Source of the DNA: Corallococcus sp. NCRR
GTDB lineage: Bacteria; Myxococcota; Myxococcia; Myxococcales; Myxococcaceae
Length of the DNA: 64,000 nucleotides
Reading direction: 5' to 3'
Assembly (NCBI RefSeq): GCF_026965535.1
Contig: NZ_CP114039.1
Location: 1,860,001-1,924,000, forward strand
Position numbers and translations under genes: made by a program
Notes under the pieces: generated by a model
The model's input: only the letters and a program-made list of their open reading frames with translations
The model's database searches: none
What the model was told of the DNA's origin: nothing
In this document: piece after piece, positions 58,490 through 64,000 of the stretch
Position numbering within the stretch: position 1 is the stretch's first letter
How the letters are laid out: each line of letters opens with the position of its first letter

Positions 58490-60768
58490 CGCTTCCCTCT
58501 CAGGCTCAAGAGGCTGGTGACGCCCAGCAGCGCCGCGACCACCACGGTCATCTCACCCACCGTGTCCAGGCCCCGGAAGTCCGTGAGCACCGCGGCGACG
58601 ACGTTGGGCGAGTGCGCTTCCTTCGCCAGCTGCACCGTGCGCGCGCCCACGCGGTCGACGTGGAGATGGGACAGGGCGCTCCAGCTCAGGAGGAAGGCGC
58701 TCGCGCCGGCGACGGCCGCGGCCAGGCGGTCGCGTCCGCGGGGTTTCTGGGACTCGTCCTGGGCGCGCTGGAGGCGGCCTTGGGGGAGGAGGGCCAGCAG
58801 GCCCGCGAAGAGCAGCGTGAAGGTGGTCTCCACCAGCACGGAGGTGAGGGCCACGTCGGGCGCGGCGGCGAAGGCGAACACCATGGCCAGGCTGAAGCCC
58901 ACGCAGGAGATGAGCAGCACCAGCCGCAGGTGGCCCCTGGCGCGCAACGTGGCCAGCGCGGCGGCGGAGGCGAAGGCGAGCGCCATCACCAGCGTGATGT
59001 CCGCCCACCCCACGGGGCCCACCTTGAAGCGGTCGCGCAGCGGCGTCACGCCCAGCACCGCCAGGCCCAAGAGCCCCGTGGGCACCAGCACGGAGGCCAC
59101 GCGGTCGCGCAGGTCGCGCACCTCCTTCTCGTGCAGCCACGTGGACAGCCGGTCCAACTGGAGCAGCAGCAGGCGGTAGCCCCGCTCGGCGCCCACGTGG
59201 GACGCGCCTTCCAGCACGCGGGAGAGCCCGGGCGTCCACGCCCGGCGCGTGGCGAAGAGCAGCGCGCCCAGGACCCAGGCCCCCACGGCGAGCAGGTTCT
59301 CCGCGCGCGCGTCCAGGTGGTACGCGAGCTCCAGCGTGGAGGGCTCGCCGCGCATCGCCTCCGCGGCGGCGCGGGAGGGCGCGACGAGGAGCCCCGGCAG
59401 CACGCCGCCCAGCAGGATGGCCGCGGCGAGCACGACGACGGGGGCCACGAGCAATGGGGGCGCGGCGGGCGCGGCCTGGCGCGGCCCGCCGAAGAGGCCC
59501 CACCACAGGCGCAGCGTGTACGCGAGCGTCATGCCCGCGCCCACGAGCCCGGCCGCCATGAACACGGGGCCCTCCTTCGCGAGCGCGTGGAAGAAGACCT
59601 CGTCCTTGAAGAAGCCCACGGTGAGGGGCAGCGCGGCGAGCCCCGCCGCCGCGACGGCGCTGGCGCCCGCGAGCACGGGGAGCGGGTGGCGCAGGCCTCC
59701 GACCTCGGACAGCTTCTTCTTCCCGGTGACCTGGGTGACGGCGCCCGCGGTGAGGAACAGGGCGGCCTTGCACGGCGCGTGGGCCGCCACGTAGAGCGGC
59801 GCGCCCTCCGAACCCAGCGCCACCAGCACCAGCGCGTAGCCGTACTGCGCGATGGTGGAGTACGCGAGCACGCGCTTGAACGGATCCGCCACCAGGGCCA
59901 TCAGGCTGCCCATGCCCAGGGACAGGAAGCCGATGGCGAGCAGGCCGTGGCGCACGTCCGTGGCGGGGGCGAACAGGGGGTAGAGGCGCTGGAGGAGGAA
60001 GACGCCCGCGGCGACCATCGCGGCCGAGTGCAGGTACGAGGACACGGGCGTGGGCGCGGCCATGGCGCGAGGCAGCCAGAAGTGGAACGGCACCTGCGCG
60101 CTCTTGCCCAGCGCGCCCACGGCCAGGCAGACCAGGGCGCCGGTGGACGCGGGGGACTGCGCGGCGCGCTCGAAGACGAGCGGCAGGGAGAAGGTCCCGT
60201 ACTGGAGGCCCAGCGTCATGGCGCCCGCGAAGAAGACGACGGAGGTGGCGCCGGTGAGCACGAGCGACAGGAGCGCGGCGGCGCGCGACTCGGGGTCCTC
60301 GCGGTCGAAGCCGATGAGCAGGTAGGAGATGATGGTGGTGAGGTCCAGCGCCACGAAGAGCAGCAGCAGGTCATCCACGGTGACGAGCAGCACCATGGCG
60401 GCCATGAACGCGAGGATGAGCCCCTGGAAGCGCACCTCGTCGCGCGCGGGGCGGCCCTCCTCGTGGAGGTGGTGCGGCATGTACGCGCGCGAGTACAGGA
60501 CCACGAGCGCGCCGATGCCGAGCGCCATCGCGGCATAGAGGCCGGACAGGCCGTCGCGGGTGAACTCCAGCGACAGGCCCCAGGAGGGGGCCCACGGGAG
60601 CACGAGGCGCGTGGGCGCCTGCGTCGTCCATTCATGGACCAGCGCCCCCATCGCGGCGAGCGCGCCCGCGGCGCCCATCCACGCCGCGGCGCCCGGGCGC
60701 CACCGGCCCGCGACATAGGCGAGCGGCGCGCACGCCAGGGCCAGGAGGATGGGCAGGAGGAGGGGCAT
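58486..60768 (-). CDS. mrpA: Mrp Na+/H+ antiporter subunit A
   Basis: 760 residues, about 20 TM helices; the largest Mrp subunit and a NuoL homologue. Recognisable: FVALDLTTIISYLLIGFDRE with the conserved acidic residue, GALGKSAQVPFHFWLPRAM, AAHAPCKAALFLTAGAVTQ, and a C-terminal MbhD/MbhE-like extension (LALVLTEVTF-like ALTSVLVETTFTLLFAGLLA). The start at 60768 begins the first TM helix. First gene of an unbroken mrpABCDEFG operon with overlapping starts and stops. Confidence 0.95.
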   Translation of the reverse strand: MPLLLPILLALACAPLAYVAGRWRPGAAAWMGAAGALAAMGALVHEWTTQAPTRLVLPWAPSWGLSLEFTRDGLSGLYAAMALGIGALVVLYSRAYMPHHLHEEGRPARDEVRFQGLILAFMAAMVLLVTVDDLLLLFVALDLTTIISYLLIGFDREDPESRAAALLSLVLTGATSVVFFAGAMTLGLQYGTFSLPLVFERAAQSPASTGALVCLAVGALGKSAQVPFHFWLPRAMAAPTPVSSYLHSAAMVAAGVFLLQRLYPLFAPATDVRHGLLAIGFLSLGMGSLMALVADPFKRVLAYSTIAQYGYALVLVALGSEGAPLYVAAHAPCKAALFLTAGAVTQVTGKKKLSEVGGLRHPLPVLAGASAVAAAGLAALPLTVGFFKDEVFFHALAKEGPVFMAAGLVGAGMTLAYTLRLWWGLFGGPRQAAPAAPPLLVAPVVVLAAAILLGGVLPGLLVAPSRAAAEAMRGEPSTLELAYHLDARAENLLAVGAWVLGALLFATRRAWTPGLSRVLEGASHVGAERGYRLLLLQLDRLSTWLHEKEVRDLRDRVASVLVPTGLLGLAVLGVTPLRDRFKVGPVGWADITLVMALAFASAAALATLRARGHLRLVLLISCVGFSLAMVFAFAAAPDVALTSVLVETTFTLLFAGLLALLPQGRLQRAQDESQKPRGRDRLAAAVAGASAFLLSWSALSHLHVDRVGARTVQLAKEAHSPNVVAAVLTDFRGLDTVGEMTVVVAALLGVTSLLSLRGKR

Positions 60769-60906
60769 GGGCGAAGAGGCCCACGTTAGGAGTGGCCCGC
60801 CGACGCCGGCACACAACCGTCAGCCCCGCGCACGGAGCGTCACCCCGAGGTCACTCGAGGAGCCGGGGCCGTGCGCTGGTGGACACAGCAGTCCGGTTCC
60901 GGGGAC

Positions 60907-61524
60907 TCAGGTCAGCAGCTTCTCGAGCACGGAGAACAACCGGTCGCAGTGCGGCGCCCGGGCGCGAACCTGCGCGGAGTCCACCTGCTTGAGCAGCTCC
61001 GAGCAGTGGCGGACCTTGTGGTACTCGCCCTTCCGCGTCCCTTGAGTCGCCTTCTTCAGCGAGGACTCCAGGGTGTCCTTGGCGATGTGCTCCACGTTGG
61101 TTGTCTTGGGCAGGCTCGCGAGCGAGAAGCCCTGACCGTAGAAACCCTGGAGGGCCTTCGGGTCGGCCATGAGCCACGCCTCGACGGTTTGGACCATCAA
61201 GTGGCAGGAGTCCGCCGAAGCCTCTCCAGGCCGCCTCCATGATGGGTCGCGGGTCGCGAGGTGCTCCCATGGAGTGCCTGTCACAGGTCCTTCGGAATCA
61301 ACGAGGAGGATGTTGACCGCGGACGCATGATTCTTGAGCGCGTGCCTGAACGCATGGAATGCCTCGCCACGCGAACCGCACATGACGAAAGCCCACCGGA
61401 CACGGCTCTTCTGGCCAAGTGTCACGGACGCATCGAAGAATTGCCTGAAGCCGTGGCGTAGAAGGGCCTTGCCATCCGCGGACGTTCCTCCGCCCTCGAT
61501 GTAGAGCCGTATCTCCTTCACCAT
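60907..61524 (-). CDS. DUF4276 protein, Toprim-like, partner of the AAA ATPase
   Basis: 205 residues. The strand RLYIEGGG (Glu at about 9) and the later VNILLVDSEGP (about 71-80) are placed like the catalytic Glu and acidic pair of Toprim nucleases; MVQTVEAWLMAD (about 110-121) is the signature helix of DUF4276. The ATG overlaps the end of the ATPase gene by 7 bp, so the two are coupled. DUF4276 proteins are, as I recall, commonly paired with ABC/AAA ATPases and suspected defence effectors; nuclease activity here is inferred from motifs only. Confidence 0.85.
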   Translation of the reverse strand: MVKEIRLYIEGGGTSADGKALLRHGFRQFFDASVTLGQKSRVRWAFVMCGSRGEAFHAFRHALKNHASAVNILLVDSEGPVTGTPWEHLATRDPSWRRPGEASADSCHLMVQTVEAWLMADPKALQGFYGQGFSLASLPKTTNVEHIAKDTLESSLKKATQGTRKGEYHKVRHCSELLKQVDSAQVRARAPHCDRLFSVLEKLLT

Positions 61525-62723
61525 CGGGTTCCCCCCAACTCGCCCATCCGCCAGACCTCTCCCAGGCTGTACCGCGACAACCACTCCGACAGCTTTTCCT
61601 TCTCCAAGCGCCGCAACACCGTTCCGCCCGGCTCCTGCTCGCAGACGACGACGGATTCAGGCACCTCCGAGAGCGCGGAGATCAACGTGTCCGAATGCGT
61701 CGTCACGATGAGCTGCGTGCGCGTGCTTGCTTCAATGAGCAGGCGTCCGATCACCGGCAAGACGTCGGGATGCAACCCCAGTTCCGGCTCCTCGATGCAG
61801 AGCAGGGGCGGAGGCGTGGGGTGGCAGAGGATCGTCAACAGGCAGAGATACCGCAGGGTTCCATCGGACAAGCGTGTTGCAGGCACGGAAGCCTTCAGCC
61901 CTTCTTCCTGGAAGAACACCTGGACGGTCCCTCCCGAAATACGGACCGAGTAGTCCATCACGCGTGCGTAGAGGAGCTTCAGGTTCTCCAGCAGAACCTT
62001 CTTCATGCCCCTGGCTTCCAAGTCACTGAGGACGAGGCACAGATTGCTCGCATCCTCCAACAAGAAGTCCCCCGGCAGATCCACCCGTTGGGGAAGCCGT
62101 GGTGGCGTGTAGCGCCCTATGTTCCATTCCCGGTGCAGCGAGAAGCGGCCCAGCAACGAATTCACGTAGGTCAGCTCAGGATACACGTCCGCATCGCGCC
62201 TCTGCGAGAGGATGGACTGCACGGAGCTGACGGCCTCCCGCTGCAAGACCCTGCGTTGGCGCCCAGTCGCGGAGCCTGGCTGGGCCTCGACCTTCAAGCG
62301 GGCGTTGATGGCGGGCTTTCCGGACTGATACCGATAGAAGAAATAGGGCTGGGTCGACTTCTTCTGCGGACGCTCGTTCTCGATGACCTCGTCGACCAGT
62401 TCCAGACGTTGTCCTTCGGAAGTGAATGCCAGTTGGTAACGCAGCGGCATGACGCCTTCCGGATAGTCCAGGACGATTTCCAGGCTCGCAGTGGGCGGAC
62501 CGGGTTCCGCTCCTCCCTTCCACAACCACTCCGTGACGCCTCCGCCTTCACGAATGGGCGCCAGAAGGTTGCCGGGCGCTGCCCGCAGCAGCCCCAGCGC
62601 CTCAATGAGGTTGGACTTTCCAGACGCGTTCGGCCCAATCAGGACGTTGAGCGCCTGAAGGGGGAAGGCTTCGGAGTCAGGCCCAAAGGAAAGGAGGTTC
62701 TGGAGGCGGATGCTGCGGAGCAT
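61518..62723 (-). CDS. ABC-type/AAA15-like ATPase coupled to DUF4276
   Basis: 401 residues, soluble, of the RecF/OLD-like ATP-binding class. RSIRLQNLLSFGPDSEAF start, Walker A GPNASGKSN (about 30-38), signature-like LSDGT (about 285-289), Walker B LLCIEEPELGLHPD (about 307-320) and the His switch TTHSDTL (about 341-347). All catalytic parts are present. Overlaps the DUF4276 gene and follows another ATPase of similar design by 41 bp. Probably senses DNA or a phage protein and controls the partner; this is inferred from similar two-gene systems such as PARIS and OLD/Gabija. Confidence 0.9.
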   Translation of the reverse strand: MLRSIRLQNLLSFGPDSEAFPLQALNVLIGPNASGKSNLIEALGLLRAAPGNLLAPIREGGGVTEWLWKGGAEPGPPTASLEIVLDYPEGVMPLRYQLAFTSEGQRLELVDEVIENERPQKKSTQPYFFYRYQSGKPAINARLKVEAQPGSATGRQRRVLQREAVSSVQSILSQRRDADVYPELTYVNSLLGRFSLHREWNIGRYTPPRLPQRVDLPGDFLLEDASNLCLVLSDLEARGMKKVLLENLKLLYARVMDYSVRISGGTVQVFFQEEGLKASVPATRLSDGTLRYLCLLTILCHPTPPPLLCIEEPELGLHPDVLPVIGRLLIEASTRTQLIVTTHSDTLISALSEVPESVVVCEQEPGGTVLRRLEKEKLSEWLSRYSLGEVWRMGELGGTRW

Positions 62724-62764
62724 TCCGCCACTCTACCCGGGACCTCTTCCCTCCGGGGCCTGAG

Positions 62765-63646
62765 CTACAGCGTGTCCAGCAGCTCGCGGCACTCGCGCCG
62801 CCAGTGGAGCGCGGTGGCGGGCACGGGGCTCACCCGCACGGAGCCGTCCGTGGGCTCTCGCGACAGGAGGCGCACTTCTTCCGGGCGCACGTGCTCCAGC
62901 AGGTCCGGCGAGTGCGTGGCCAGCACCACCTGCACCGGCTGGCCTCCCGTGGACTCGCCTCGCGTCATGGCTCGCAGCAGCTCCAGGACCTCGCGCACCA
63001 GGCCCGGGTGCAGGGCCCGCTCCGGTTCGTCCAGCGTGAGCAGCTCCGGCAACGGGCGCTGGTACGGCAGCACCAGGAACGCGAGCAGCCACAGCACTCC
63101 GTCCGACACGTAGTCCGGGCCGAACCAGACGTCCGGACTCCAGCGGTCTCGGAAGCGCAGCCGGAAGGAGCGGTCCTCCAGGTCTCGCGCCACGTCCACC
63201 TCCGACAGCGACGGCACGCGCCGGGCCAGCTCCTCCGAAATGACCTCCCGCGTGGACATGGGCAGCGCCGCGAAGACGCTCGCGAGGTTGCCGCCCTTGC
63301 GCTCCAACCACGTCGCCTTCGCGGACGAGCCTCCCTCGCGCAGCGCCTCCATGCTCAGCGACAGCTGCTGCGTGGAGTGCCCCTGGCCGGGCAGCGTGTC
63401 CATCACGCTGAACGGATACTCCACGCGCGTGCGGTCGCCGCGCGCGTACGTCCATTCGATGGAGAGCGGGCGGGACTCATCCCGCCGCCAGAAGTCCGAA
63501 GGCTCGTACGCGAGCTGGTGCTGGAGCCCCTCCAACATGGCGGTCTTCCCCGACGCCGAGGGTCCCACCAGGACGGTCAGTGGCTCCAGGGCGAGCTGAA
63601 CCTGAAGCAGGCACCGGTAGTGCTCGAAGCGGACGGAGGCAATCAC
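62765..63646 (-). CDS. ABC-type/AAA ATPase, first gene of the ATPase cassette
   Basis: About 293 residues from the GTG before IASVRFEHYRCLLQVQLAL; ATGs at 63685 and further upstream are alternatives. Walker A VGPSASGKTAM (about 28-36), signature-like YVSDGVLWLLAFLV, Walker B ELLTLDEPERALHPG and LATHSPDLLEH. It is related in design to the next ATPase but clearly different in sequence, and is shorter. The 41-bp gap and same strand suggest co-transcription with the ATPase-DUF4276 pair. Alone it is one of many RecF-like ATPases; its membership of the same system is a hypothesis. Confidence 0.85.
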   Translation of the reverse strand: MIASVRFEHYRCLLQVQLALEPLTVLVGPSASGKTAMLEGLQHQLAYEPSDFWRRDESRPLSIEWTYARGDRTRVEYPFSVMDTLPGQGHSTQQLSLSMEALREGGSSAKATWLERKGGNLASVFAALPMSTREVISEELARRVPSLSEVDVARDLEDRSFRLRFRDRWSPDVWFGPDYVSDGVLWLLAFLVLPYQRPLPELLTLDEPERALHPGLVREVLELLRAMTRGESTGGQPVQVVLATHSPDLLEHVRPEEVRLLSREPTDGSVRVSPVPATALHWRRECRELLDTL

Positions 63647-63740
63647 GGCGGGAAGCCTAACGGCCTCCCCCCAGGGGCCGTCCATGGCTCGCGTCGGACC
63701 CATGTCCCCACGCAGGGTATCCTCCACGCCCTCCAGGCGG

Positions 63741-64000
63741 TCAGGCCCGTCCCCGGCGCAGCGCCCTCTGAAGCACCTGCGCCAGATGCAGCGTCCCGCG
63801 CCCCGTGGCCTGGCGGATCTGCTCCCGGCAACTGAAGCCATCCGCGATGAGCAGCGTGTCATCCGGCGCCTCGCGCACCTTCGGGAGGAGGACCCGCTCC
63901 CCACAGGCCTGGGACACCGCGTACGTGTCGCGCTCGTAGCCGAACGCGCCCGCCATGCCGCAGCAGCCCGAGTCCGGCTTCTCCCAGTCCAGCCCCGTGC
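63741..64000 (-). CDS. FAD-linked oxidase / Fe-S oxidoreductase, C-terminal end (partial)
   Basis: The visible 86 codons are the end of a larger protein cut by the right edge. SGCCGMAGAFGYE is the CCG domain typical of GlpC/glycolate-oxidase-type Fe-S proteins, followed by ACGERVLLPKVRE, IADGFSCREQIRQATGRG and HLAQVLQRAL. In homologous single-chain enzymes this follows an FAD-binding oxidase domain and a ferredoxin domain, which are outside the window. Substrate cannot be named. Confidence 0.85.
   Translation of the reverse strand, partial: TGLDWEKPDSGCCGMAGAFGYERDTYAVSQACGERVLLPKVREAPDDTLLIADGFSCREQIRQATGRGTLHLAQVLQRALRRGRA

Noticed and set aside
58471-60789. 772-residue open frame on the plus strand
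   Set aside because: Mirrors mrpA; a Gln/Arg/Gly/His-rich sequence with no recognisable fold.
1-64000. tRNA, rRNA, CRISPR array, transposase, integrase or attachment sites
   Set aside because: None could be recognised; the only repeats found are short hairpins, gene duplications and the elements listed.

Overview
This 64 kb window is a very GC-rich bacterial chromosome segment that reads as myxobacterial, most likely Corallococcus or a close Myxococcaceae relative. This is inference from gene content, since no marker gene is present. Supporting features are eukaryote-like Ser/Thr kinases, hybrid histidine kinases with stand-alone receiver proteins, RCC1-repeat lipoproteins, a DUF2380/TIGR02269-type toxin-like lipoprotein, tandem ArsA ATPases, an Mrp antiporter operon and many overlapping ATGA/GTGA gene junctions. 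I saw no rRNA, tRNA, CRISPR array, insertion sequence or integrase. Both edges cut genes.

Layout. 1-5.5 kb: a signalling block on the minus strand (GAF-PAS kinase, receiver protein, hybrid kinase cut by the left edge) and two tandem XRE regulators. 5.7-8.4 kb: two Ser/Thr-kinase-fold proteins, the second with a degraded DFG motif. 9.0-13.7 kb: two paralogous RCC1-repeat lipoproteins behind a long leader. 13.8-16.3 kb: a SitA-like lipoprotein with two tandem copies of a presumed immunity gene. 16.4-18.7 kb: an acidic disordered protein and two SpoIIAA/STAS-like paralogs on either side of an unknown gene. 19.0-22.3 kb: two overlapping ArsA-family ATPases and a CBS-domain protein. 22.3-24.6 kb: a b561-like/YceI/double-Rieske redox operon. 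24.7-27.7 kb: an NTF2-like protein and two related membrane/acetyltransferase units, one fused and one split. 27.7-30.5 kb: an unknown large protein and a LysM-GH19 hydrolase. 30.5-37.7 kb: a cytochrome oxidase locus (diheme cytochrome c, subunits III, I and II, a small CxxC protein, SCO) with a GT-C-type membrane glycosyltransferase gene on the opposite strand inside it. 37.8-47.5 kb: mostly minus-strand genes, including two unknown small proteins, a degenerate sigma-54-type AAA protein, a triple-Usp protein, a GspG-like protein, an MshEN-REC-cyclase fusion, RMD1, Uma2, tryptophan 2,3-dioxygenase, an AT-hook/zinc-knuckle protein and a hemerythrin. 47.6-53.3 kb (plus): acyltransferase, alpha/beta hydrolase, proline dehydrogenase, a membrane protein and an orphan ADOP-type permease. 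53.3-60.8 kb (minus): a pyruvate-oxidase-like TPP enzyme and the complete mrpABCDEFG antiporter operon. 60.9-63.6 kb (minus): two ABC/AAA-type ATPases and a DUF4276 protein that look like one cassette. 63.7-64 kb: the end of an FAD/Fe-S oxidoreductase.

The best candidates for poorly described biology are the ATPase-ATPase-DUF4276 cassette, the toxin-like lipoprotein with duplicated immunity genes, the fused versus split membrane-GNAT paralogs, the double-Rieske operon, and a leader with two mutually exclusive hairpins before a small glycine-rich protein. All functions are read from sequence motifs; no database search was run.
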